From: Flavobacteriaceae bacterium
GTDB taxonomy: Bacteria; Bacteroidota; Bacteroidia; Flavobacteriales; Flavobacteriaceae
DNA: 64,000 bases
Assembly (NCBI GenBank): GCA_021739635.1
Contig: JAIPBH010000005.1
Location: 124,001-188,000 of the forward strand
Direction: 5' to 3'
Every line of letters starts with the position of its first letter. Within the stretch, counting starts at the first letter, position 1. The position numbers and the translations under genes were made by a program. The notes below the pieces were generated by a model. It did not search any database, had not been told where the DNA came from, and saw nothing but the letters and a program-made list of their open reading frames with translations. This document shows positions 36,151 through 43,930 of this stretch, one piece after another.

Positions 36151-36837
36151 CTACTTTGATACTTTTTTAATTGGTGTCAACTCTAATTTTTTAAATTCTA
36201 CTTCTGAACCTTCTGCTTGTATAGCAATTTGACCATTAGTAGTTGTTGCATTAAAACCATAATTTACTAAAGTGTTATTAACCCAAACTTTAATAGTATC
36301 ATTAAAACATTCAATAATCATATGGTTCCACTCGCCTAGTTTATTTTCTGAATTATCTGTAAGATTGATAATTCTCCTATTTGTTCCTTCTGTAATTCCC
36401 CAAGTTTCTTTTGGGCCTCTTCTCGCTTCCATGTCATTACAAGTAATATCTTCAACAATGACCCAAAAATCACCAGCGTTAGTATGTTCTATTTGAACTT
36501 CAATAGATTGTGGAAACATGTTATAAAGCGCTCTTGGTGTTGATGCATGCACTAATACACCACAATTTCCTGGTGCTTTAGTAAAACGATAATCAATAGT
36601 TAATCTATAATTTTTATAGATTTTATTAGTTAAAAGATGACCTCTAGGTTCACCTAAACTTACAAGGTTTCCATCTCTAACAATAAACGGGCTTTTTGCA
36701 TCAGTTATACTATCTAAAGCAGGAACATCGTTATGCCATCCATCTAAATTTTTGCCATTAAAAAGTTGAATTGTTGAAGCTGTTTTACAAGAAGTAACAA
36801 CTAAAAAAATTGAGATTAGAAAAAGAATTGTCTTCAT
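36151..36837 (-). CDS. DUF1080 (3-keto-disaccharide hydrolase domain) lipoprotein
   Basis: The 228-residue product begins with a lipoprotein signal (VVTSC, Cys at 17), so it should be anchored in the outer or inner membrane. The remainder is a concanavalin-like domain of Pfam 3-keto-disaccharide hydrolase: IQLFNGKNLDGWHND, YRLTIDYRFTKAPGNCGVLVHAST, FPQSIEVQIEH and GEWNHMIIECFNDTIKVWVNNTLVNYG. Characterised relatives cleave 3-ketoglycosides made by oxidoreductases. It ends 12 bases before... the next upstream gene on this strand, GH13, which is 12 bases away, so both may share a transcript. Confidence 0.88.
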   Translation of the reverse strand: MKTILFLISIFLVVTSCKTASTIQLFNGKNLDGWHNDVPALDSITDAKSPFIVRDGNLVSLGEPRGHLLTNKIYKNYRLTIDYRFTKAPGNCGVLVHASTPRALYNMFPQSIEVQIEHTNAGDFWVIVEDITCNDMEARRGPKETWGITEGTNRRIINLTDNSENKLGEWNHMIIECFNDTIKVWVNNTLVNYGFNATTTNGQIAIQAEGSEVEFKKLELTPIKKVSK

Positions 36838-36849
36838 TTACACTTAAAA

Positions 36850-38613
36850 TTAAAATGCTAATTCATCTGTTTTTAAACCATTTTTATATTGAATAGTAAA
36901 TGATTGTGTTTGTAAATTTACTTTTAATTGTGCAAAATCATTCTCATTTTTCCAAAGCCAATCTATGTCATTTTCTGCCGAATTATTTATAGTTATTTTA
37001 CCAGAAAAAGCATTTAACGTGTTTCGTAATCGCATGATTTTAAGTTGATTTTTTACAATATTTTTTGAAAGTCCTTCTTCAATATCTTGAAGGGTTAAAG
37101 TTGTTCTGTTAATTTCTTTATGTCCAGCACTTCCTCCTTTATCAGCTGCTTCATAATTATTTTTACCAGCAAATAGATCTAAATACCATACTTGTGGAAT
37201 GCCTGGCATAAACATTTGAATAGCTCTTGCTAACAATAGTTTTTGTTCATTTTCACCCAAGGCACTAAAAAAAGTTGCATTAATTTGATAATATGATATT
37301 TTATTTCCGGCCGGATCATACAAGTTTTTAACGCGTCCACCACGTTGTATAATGGTATTCATAATGCTTTCTATTTCTTCATCTAACAAAAGGCCTTTAT
37401 TATAAACGCCATTAACATCTTTCCCTTTTAAATCTAATACAGGAATGCCATCATGACAACCTAACATATTTACTGTTTTATAGCCATTACTAATAATATC
37501 TTCTACCCAAGTTTTAAGGGCTTTATTCGTTTTGTTTTCAAGAGTATGGATAATTAATCCCGGGAAAAAAAAATCATATATATGATACCCTTTTTTTGCA
37601 ACTTCATCGTGGAGTTTCAAGCCATATTCTGCATGAATTTCTGGTAATAATGTTAAGCTATTTTTATTAGCTATTTGTTTAATACGTTCTAAATATTCCC
37701 AAGTACCTGGTTTATTAAAAAAATTAGATTGCCCAATTTCTTTATGCAAATAAGCAAAAGCATCAAGCCTTAATATGTTGCAACCAAAATCGCTTAGTTT
37801 TTTTAAGGTTTCTTCATAAAATTTCCATACTAATGGCGAATTGGCATTCACATCCATTTGACCTAAATATGTTCTGTTTGTTTCTAAAATCTGAATAATT
37901 TCATCTTTAAAATTATTACTGTCTTTAAAATCTAAAGCTTTAAAATCTTCATTATTTTCAATGGCTTCATTTACAATTTTACAAATTTGTTCTGCTTGAT
38001 AATCTGAAAGTTTTTCAATGTCTTTTAAATCATTTGTGGATATTTTATGATATTTAATGTCTTGGTAAAACGTATTCCAATAAGGTTTTTCAGAGCCATC
38101 AGGAAAACGAACTTTTAAAATTGGAAGCCCAGATTTTCTCATGAATAACTTATTTAAAAAATCTTCATAAGGCATTATAACGCCATCATTATCTAATACA
38201 CCATTTCCTTGCCAAAACTCATTCCAATTAATAAAAAAATCTTTATAAATTGAAGCATTTCCATGTTTTAGCAAGTCTTTAAATTGTGGTGATGCTACTG
38301 ATAAATGATTTAAAACAATATCAAACTTCAGCATGATGTTTAGTTTTTCTAAATCTTCTAAATCCTTATTTGAAACCAAATTCTTATTGATATTGTAATC
38401 TATTATTGAAAAACCTCTATCTAAATCGCTGTTAAAAAATGTTGGTAACACATAAAACATTGAAAAAACATCTTTAAAATTAGGCATTTTCAACATGTTA
38501 ATAATATCATGAAGGTTCTCCCCTATGCTATCTGGATACGCATTAAGCATCACACCATGACTAATTTGAGTATTTGATTTTATAAAATTAGTTTGGCTAT
38601 TATCTGTTTTCAT
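36850..38613 (-). CDS. GH13 sucrose-phosphorylase-like glycosidase
   Basis: The 587-residue product has a GH13 alpha-amylase barrel with N102-H103 (DIVLNHLS), nucleophile D284 (ILRLDAFAY), acid/base E325 (LLPEIHAEYG) and the third aspartate D388 (GCHDGIPVLD). The opening block (LNAYPDSIGENLHDI) and the GDLFAGKNNY-like GDLFAGKN... region (YLDLFAGKNNYEA) fit subfamily 18, whose members are sucrose or glucosylglycerate phosphorylases. No signal peptide, so it is cytoplasmic, which suits a phosphorylase. The exact substrate is open. It is the first gene of the minus-strand unit with DUF1080. Confidence 0.85.
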   Translation of the reverse strand: MKTDNSQTNFIKSNTQISHGVMLNAYPDSIGENLHDIINMLKMPNFKDVFSMFYVLPTFFNSDLDRGFSIIDYNINKNLVSNKDLEDLEKLNIMLKFDIVLNHLSVASPQFKDLLKHGNASIYKDFFINWNEFWQGNGVLDNDGVIMPYEDFLNKLFMRKSGLPILKVRFPDGSEKPYWNTFYQDIKYHKISTNDLKDIEKLSDYQAEQICKIVNEAIENNEDFKALDFKDSNNFKDEIIQILETNRTYLGQMDVNANSPLVWKFYEETLKKLSDFGCNILRLDAFAYLHKEIGQSNFFNKPGTWEYLERIKQIANKNSLTLLPEIHAEYGLKLHDEVAKKGYHIYDFFFPGLIIHTLENKTNKALKTWVEDIISNGYKTVNMLGCHDGIPVLDLKGKDVNGVYNKGLLLDEEIESIMNTIIQRGGRVKNLYDPAGNKISYYQINATFFSALGENEQKLLLARAIQMFMPGIPQVWYLDLFAGKNNYEAADKGGSAGHKEINRTTLTLQDIEEGLSKNIVKNQLKIMRLRNTLNAFSGKITINNSAENDIDWLWKNENDFAQLKVNLQTQSFTIQYKNGLKTDELAF

Positions 38614-38734
38614 TTTTTAACGCGTTTAATGTGATCCTGATTTTTAAATTAGTTTATGCTAAAATATAATCTTTTCTATTGAAATCATAAATAATATTTA
38701 TATCAACAATTAAAAAAACAATAGTATTAATCTT

Positions 38735-38762
38735 TTTGTTAATAGTATTACTATTATATTTG
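38735..38762 (+). promoter_or_regulatory. Promoter and TetR operator before the exporter operon
   Basis: TTTG (38735-38738) and TATATTTG (38755-38762) make a promoter with a 16-base spacer. Between them sits the palindrome TAATAGTA-T-TACTATTA (38740-38756), 8-bp perfect arms around one base, overlapping the -7 box. A direct copy of one arm, AATAGTATTA, lies 21 bases upstream (38720-38729). Placement directly before a TetR gene suggests autoregulation. Confidence 0.65.
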
Positions 38763-38779
38763 CAAAAAGTTATATTATC

Positions 38780-39451
38780 ATGAAAGATTTATTAGCCACT
38801 ATTAAAATAGCTGTTCCCGAGAAAATTTATATAAAAGATCCGGAAAGCTCTGAACTTGGAAAAAAAATTATTGAAAAAAGTATTATTCAAATTAATGACA
38901 TAGGGTTTGATAATTTTACTTTTAAAAAACTAGGTGCTATAATAGGATCAAATGAAAGTTCAATTTACAGATATTTTGAAAGTAAGCATAAACTGCTTTT
39001 GTATTTAACGTCATGGTATTGGGCTTGGATAGAATATCAAGTAGTTTTGGAAACTTATAGTTTATCTAACGATGAAGAAAAGTTAAAAAAAGCTATCCAA
39101 ATTGTTACCAGAACAACTAAAGAAGACTCAAATATTTCGCATGTAAATGAAGTGATTCTTAACAGAATTATTATTAATGAAAATTCAAAATCTTTTTTAA
39201 CTCAAGAAGTTGATCAAGAAAATAAAGAAGGGTATTTTATTATTTACAAAAGACTTGTTCACAGATTAAAGGATATGATTTTACAAATTAATCCTCATTA
39301 TAAATTTGCTTCAAGTTTAGCTAGCACAATCATAGAAGGTAGTTTGCATCAACATTTCTTAAAAGATCACTTCTCATCTATAACAGATTGCAATAACGAT
39401 GAAGATACCTTAACCTTCTTCTCACAATTAACCATTAATATTTTAAAATAA
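38780..39451 (+). CDS. TetR/AcrR family regulator
   Basis: The 223-residue product has an unusually long leader (about 25 residues) before the TetR helix-turn-helix: KKIIEKSIIQINDIGFDNFTFKKLGAIIGSNESSIYRYFESKHKLLLYL (about 28-75). The C-terminal ligand domain is not recognised. It shares one base with the ABC transporter start (TAATG), so it is cotranscribed with the export genes it probably represses. The perfect palindrome between its -33 and -7 elements is the likely operator. Confidence 0.9.
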   Translation: MKDLLATIKIAVPEKIYIKDPESSELGKKIIEKSIIQINDIGFDNFTFKKLGAIIGSNESSIYRYFESKHKLLLYLTSWYWAWIEYQVVLETYSLSNDEEKLKKAIQIVTRTTKEDSNISHVNEVILNRIIINENSKSFLTQEVDQENKEGYFIIYKRLVHRLKDMILQINPHYKFASSLASTIIEGSLHQHFLKDHFSSITDCNNDEDTLTFFSQLTINILK

Positions 39452-41121
39452 TGTCAAAATCATCTCAAATAACTTCTTGGAAGCGATTATTAGGCTTGTT
39501 AGAATTAGAAAGAAAAGATATCATTCAAATATTTTATTACGCCATTTTTTCAGGTGTTGTATCCTTATCATTACCTCTAGGAATACAAACAATTATTAAC
39601 TTAATTCAAGGTGCACAAATATCAACTTCGTGGATTATTTTAATCATTCTTGTAACACTTGGTGTTGCTTTTGCTGGAGCATTACAACTTATGCAATTAC
39701 GAATTATAGAGACCATTCAGCAAAGAATTTTTACCAGAGCTTCTTTTGAATTGAGTTATAGGTTTCCAAAAATTAAAATGAATGAATTGCGTAATTATTA
39801 TCCGCCAGAACTCGCCAATCGATTTTTTGATACATTAACCATTCAAAAAGGAATCTCTAAAATATTAATTGATGTTCCATCAGCTGTTTTACAAATATTA
39901 TTTGCGTTAATTCTGTTATCATTTTACCATCCTTTTTTTATCATTTTTGGAGTTATTTTACTGCTTTTAGTATTTGTAGTGTTTAAATACACCGCTCGTA
40001 AAGGACTTGAAACCAGTTTAGAAGAATCAAAATACAAATATAAAGTTGTGCATTGGATTCAAGAAGTAGCGCGATCTATAACAAGTTTTAAACTTTCAGG
40101 AAGCACCAGTTTAGCTATTAAAAAAAATGACGAGTTAGTTAGTAAATATTTAGCTGCAAGAGAAAAACATTTTAAAATTTTAATGTTACAATATGTAAAA
40201 ATGATTGGTTTTAAAGTGATTGTTACTGCTAGTTTATTAATAGTTGGAGGAACACTCGTTTTAAATCAAAGCATGAATATTGGTCAGTTTGTGGCTGCAG
40301 AAATCATCATATTATTAGTTATTGCTTCTGTAGAAAAACTAATTATTGGCTTAGAGTCTTTTTATGATGTTTTAACTTCTTTAGAAAAGTTAGGGCAAGT
40401 TGTAGATAAAGCATTAGAGGTTCAAAATGGTGAAACTCTTGAATATAAAAATGGACTAACTATAGAATTTGAAAATGTTTCTTATGTGGTTTCAAATAGA
40501 GAAAAACCCATTTTAAAAGATATTTCGCTAAAGCTTTTACCAAAAAGTAGGGTTATTATTAGTGGAGAAAGTGGTTCAGGCAAATCTACCTTATTACAAC
40601 TTATTTCCGGAATTATAGAACCTTCTTCTGGAAATATTTATATTGATAATCTTTCTTTAAGTAGTTTGCATTTAAATCATTACAGATCAAAATTAGGCTT
40701 GTCTTTATCAGAAGAAAGTCCTTTTGAAGGAACCATAAAAGACAATTTAACGTTTGGAAATGACATGATTTCTGATGACTTTATATTTAAAGTTTTAAAC
40801 ATTGTTGGGCTTGAAAAATTTATAAAAGAACAATCCAAAGGACTACAAACTGTTTTAAGACCAGAAGGTAAACAAGTGTCATACACTATTGCTAAAAAAA
40901 TAATTTTAGCCAGAGCAATTTTAAAACAACCTAAAGTGTTAATTCTTGAAGATGCCTTAGATCAATTTAATATAGAAGAAACAAACAGCATCATTGATTT
41001 TCTAACAGACAAAAGTAATCCTTGGACCTTAATTGTAGTGAGCAGTAATGACTGGTGGAAAAGCAAATGTACAGAAGAAATTACTTTGGAAAACGGACAA
41101 ATAAAAACCTTAAAACTATAA
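39451..41121 (+). CDS. Type I-like ABC exporter with degenerate ATPase domain
   Basis: The 556-residue product fuses a six-helix exporter membrane domain (about 25-310) to a nucleotide-binding domain (about 335-556), as in HlyB-type proteins without a C39 peptidase. Walker A is intact (GESGSGKS, 372-379). The other motifs are not: the Q-loop position reads LSLSEES, the signature reads VSYTIAKKI (about 476-484) in place of LSGGQ, Walker B ends in E500-D501 where the order should be D-E, and the switch position reads VVSSNDWW (about 529-536) without the histidine. It may bind ATP but hydrolyse it poorly, or need a partner. HlyD and TolC genes follow. Confidence 0.9.
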   Translation: MSKSSQITSWKRLLGLLELERKDIIQIFYYAIFSGVVSLSLPLGIQTIINLIQGAQISTSWIILIILVTLGVAFAGALQLMQLRIIETIQQRIFTRASFELSYRFPKIKMNELRNYYPPELANRFFDTLTIQKGISKILIDVPSAVLQILFALILLSFYHPFFIIFGVILLLLVFVVFKYTARKGLETSLEESKYKYKVVHWIQEVARSITSFKLSGSTSLAIKKNDELVSKYLAAREKHFKILMLQYVKMIGFKVIVTASLLIVGGTLVLNQSMNIGQFVAAEIIILLVIASVEKLIIGLESFYDVLTSLEKLGQVVDKALEVQNGETLEYKNGLTIEFENVSYVVSNREKPILKDISLKLLPKSRVIISGESGSGKSTLLQLISGIIEPSSGNIYIDNLSLSSLHLNHYRSKLGLSLSEESPFEGTIKDNLTFGNDMISDDFIFKVLNIVGLEKFIKEQSKGLQTVLRPEGKQVSYTIAKKIILARAILKQPKVLILEDALDQFNIEETNSIIDFLTDKSNPWTLIVVSSNDWWKSKCTEEITLENGQIKTLKL

Positions 41122-41124
41122 GTT

Positions 41125-42480
41125 ATGCTGAATATATCTCATAACCAATTACATAAAAAACTAGATTTAACAACCTTTAAATCTGGAAAAACAATATTTA
41201 ATAAACACTATTACAAGCAATTTAATAAGTTCTTATTGGTATTTGCAGTGATAATTTTTATCATTCTTTTTCTGCCTTGGACACAGAATATTACTGGTCA
41301 AGGCCAGGTAACTACTTTAAAACCTAATCAAAGACCACAAACCATACAATCACAAATTCCTGGTCGTATTGAGCAATGGTTTGTACAAGAAGGTGATTAT
41401 GTTAAAAAAGGAGACACTATTTTAAGAATTTCAGAAATAAAAAGTGAGTACTTTGATGATAAATTAGTAGAACGTACCAATGACCAACGAGTTGCTAAAG
41501 CGTCTTCTGTTATAGCTTATGGAAGCAAAATTGATGCTTTAAATAGGCAAATAAGTGCTTTAAGAAATGAGCAACAACTAAAACTTCAACAAGCAAAAAA
41601 TAAATTATTGCAATCACATTTAAAGGTGAAAAGTGACAGTATTGATTTTGAAGCAGCTAAGACTAATTTGGAAATTGCAAAACGTCAATTTAACCGTATA
41701 GAGCAACTTCAAACAGAAGGTTTAAAAGCTGTAAAAGATGTTGAAGAGAAACGATTAAAATTACAAGAAACCGAAGCTAAACTTATTTCACAAGAAAATA
41801 AACTTCTGGCTAGCATTAACGAAGTTATAAATGCTGAAGTTGAAATTTCAAGAATAGGCGCTTCATATGCCGATAAAATATCAAAAGCACAAAGTGATAT
41901 GTTTACAGCGCAATCTAGTCAATATGATGCTGAAGCTCAAGTAAGTAAATTAGAAAATAACTATACAAATTATAAAATTAGGAATGGTTTACTTTTTGTT
42001 ACAGCGCCACAAAATGGGTTTATTAATAAAGCTCTTGTAGGTGGCATTGGAGAAGCCTTTAAAGAAGGCCAAGAATTAGTAAGCATTATGCCTGAGTATT
42101 ATGATTTAGCCATTGACACCTATGTAAAGCCTATTGATTTGCCATTGATTCATCTCAATGAAAAAGTTCGCGTACAGTTTGATGGTTGGCCAGCCATAGT
42201 ATTTAGTGGTTGGCCAAATGTGTCTTACGGAACTTATGGTGCAAAAGTAGTTGCTATTGAAAATTTTATTAGTGATAATGGTAAGTATCGCATTTTATTA
42301 GCTCCAGATAAAGATGATCAACCTTGGCCTAAAGCAATTCGTGTTGGTTCTGGAGCTAAAACAATAGCACTTTTAGAAGATGTGCCTATTTGGTTTGAAC
42401 TTTGGAGACAAATAAATAGCTTCCCTCCTAACTACTACGAACCAAATAAAACTGATAATAAAAAAGATAAAAAGTCATGA
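41125..42480 (+). CDS. HlyD-family periplasmic adaptor
   Basis: The 451-residue product has one N-terminal membrane helix (about 35-52), then the lipoyl half QTIQSQIPGRIEQWFVQEGDYVKKGDTILRISEI, a long alpha-helical hairpin (about 115-285) and a beta-barrel region with the second half FVTAPQNGFINKALVGGIGEAFKEGQELVSIMPEYY. This is the membrane-fusion protein that bridges the ABC exporter to TolC. Its stop overlaps the TolC start by four bases (ATGA). The protein is longer than typical RND adaptors because of the helical part, as in type I secretion. Confidence 0.92.
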   Translation: MLNISHNQLHKKLDLTTFKSGKTIFNKHYYKQFNKFLLVFAVIIFIILFLPWTQNITGQGQVTTLKPNQRPQTIQSQIPGRIEQWFVQEGDYVKKGDTILRISEIKSEYFDDKLVERTNDQRVAKASSVIAYGSKIDALNRQISALRNEQQLKLQQAKNKLLQSHLKVKSDSIDFEAAKTNLEIAKRQFNRIEQLQTEGLKAVKDVEEKRLKLQETEAKLISQENKLLASINEVINAEVEISRIGASYADKISKAQSDMFTAQSSQYDAEAQVSKLENNYTNYKIRNGLLFVTAPQNGFINKALVGGIGEAFKEGQELVSIMPEYYDLAIDTYVKPIDLPLIHLNEKVRVQFDGWPAIVFSGWPNVSYGTYGAKVVAIENFISDNGKYRILLAPDKDDQPWPKAIRVGSGAKTIALLEDVPIWFELWRQINSFPPNYYEPNKTDNKKDKKS

Positions 42481-43880
42481 TAAAAACAAACATATTCAAA
42501 CTTTTATTTTTAATAAGTACTATCAGTTTTTCACAAGAAAACTCTTCAAGTGTTATGTCTATACATGAATATTTAGGGTATGTTAAAGCCTTTCATCCTA
42601 TAGTGAAACAGGCTAATTTAACAATTAATGAAAGTGAGGCAAAACTATTAAAAGAACGCGGTGCCTTCGACCCTAAAATTGAAATAGACCGTGTTCAAAA
42701 AAACTTTAAAAATACAGAGTATTATGATAAGCTTAGTGCTACGTTTAAAATTCCAACGTGGTATGGCATTGAATTCAAAGGTAATTATGAGCAAAATGAT
42801 GGGTATTATTTAAATCCTGAAGCAACGGTTCCTGTTGATGGATTATACAGCGTTGGTGTATCAGTATCTGTAGCTCAAAATTTACTTATCAATAAAAGAA
42901 TGGCGATGCTTAAACAAGCAAAATATTATGTGCAGCAAGCCAAAGCAGACAGAACTTTATTGGTTAACGATATTTTATTTAATGCTACCACAACGTACTT
43001 TAATTGGTTAAAAGCCTACAGAGAAAAACAAGTTTTTGAGGATTTTTTAGAAAATGCCGATATGCGTTTTAAAGGCATAAAAAAAAGTTATGAATTTGGT
43101 GAAAATCCTGCAATAGACACACTTGAAGCAAGAATAACCTTAAACACTCGAAAACTTGAATTAGAAAAAGCCAGAATAAAATACATTAAGTCTTCTTTAG
43201 AGTTGTCTAATTTTTTATGGTTAAATGATAATACACCAATTGAAGTTAGAGAAAACATTTTTCCAGACACCAATACTATGACTAATTTTGATTTGTATTA
43301 TAAACCATTAGCATCAAACTTTGAGACTTTTGATTTTGAAAATCATCCAAAACTTCAATCTTTAGATTTTAAATTTAAAAGCTTAGAAATTGAAAAACGT
43401 TTAAAATTAAATCAGTTATTACCTAAAATAGATTTACAATATAATTTTCTATCACAAACTCCAGAAATTGCAAGTTCATTTAATGTTTCAGCTTATAAAA
43501 GTGGTTTTAATGTTAGTATTCCCTTGTTTTTAAGAAAAGAACGTGGCGATTTAAATTTAGCTAAAATTAAACTTCAAAATACCGCATTTGAGATACAATC
43601 AACCAAGGTTACATTAAAAAACAAAATTGATGGCATTTATCAAGAGTTAGAATCTTATAAATCACAAAACAACTTTACCAATGTAATTGTAAGTGATTAT
43701 GAAACATTATTAGTAGCCGAAGAGCGGAAGTTTTTTTTAGGTGAAAGTTCTTTATTTTTAGTGAATTCAAGAGAATCAAAATTAATAGACTCTAAATTAA
43801 AGGCCATTTCTATTGAAAACAATTATTTAGTTTCAAAAGCAACCTTATTAAATACCTTGTCTGTAAACATTATAGAATAA
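42477..43880 (+). CDS. TolC-family outer-membrane channel
   Basis: The 467-residue product has a Sec signal peptide (about 1-19, cut after FSQ or nearby) and the repeated helical pattern of outer membrane efflux proteins: SIHEYLGYVKAFHPIVKQANLTINESEAKLLKERGAFDPKIEID in the first repeat and LKNKIDGIYQELESYKSQNNFTNVIVSDYETLLVAEERKFFLGESSLFLVNSRE in the second. It completes the TetR-ABC-HlyD-TolC unit. The cargo gene is not obvious nearby. Confidence 0.92.
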   Translation: MIKTNIFKLLFLISTISFSQENSSSVMSIHEYLGYVKAFHPIVKQANLTINESEAKLLKERGAFDPKIEIDRVQKNFKNTEYYDKLSATFKIPTWYGIEFKGNYEQNDGYYLNPEATVPVDGLYSVGVSVSVAQNLLINKRMAMLKQAKYYVQQAKADRTLLVNDILFNATTTYFNWLKAYREKQVFEDFLENADMRFKGIKKSYEFGENPAIDTLEARITLNTRKLELEKARIKYIKSSLELSNFLWLNDNTPIEVRENIFPDTNTMTNFDLYYKPLASNFETFDFENHPKLQSLDFKFKSLEIEKRLKLNQLLPKIDLQYNFLSQTPEIASSFNVSAYKSGFNVSIPLFLRKERGDLNLAKIKLQNTAFEIQSTKVTLKNKIDGIYQELESYKSQNNFTNVIVSDYETLLVAEERKFFLGESSLFLVNSRESKLIDSKLKAISIENNYLVSKATLLNTLSVNIIE

Positions 43881-43883
43881 AAA

Positions 43884-43911
43884 AAGGGGTTATTTTTTAA
43901 TATAACCCCTT
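43884..43911. terminator. Terminator between the exporter operon and the GH3 gene
   Basis: AAGGGGTTAT (43884-43893) and ATAACCCCTT (43902-43911) form a 10-bp stem with A- and T-rich flanks, so it can serve both convergent units. Confidence 0.85.
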
Positions 43912-43930
43912 AAAAAATTAGTGCTATTAA

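Noticed and set aside
39451-41121. The exporter ATPase as a pseudogene
   Set aside because: The frame is full-length, Walker A is intact and the overlaps with neighbours are kept, so it looks functional though unusual.
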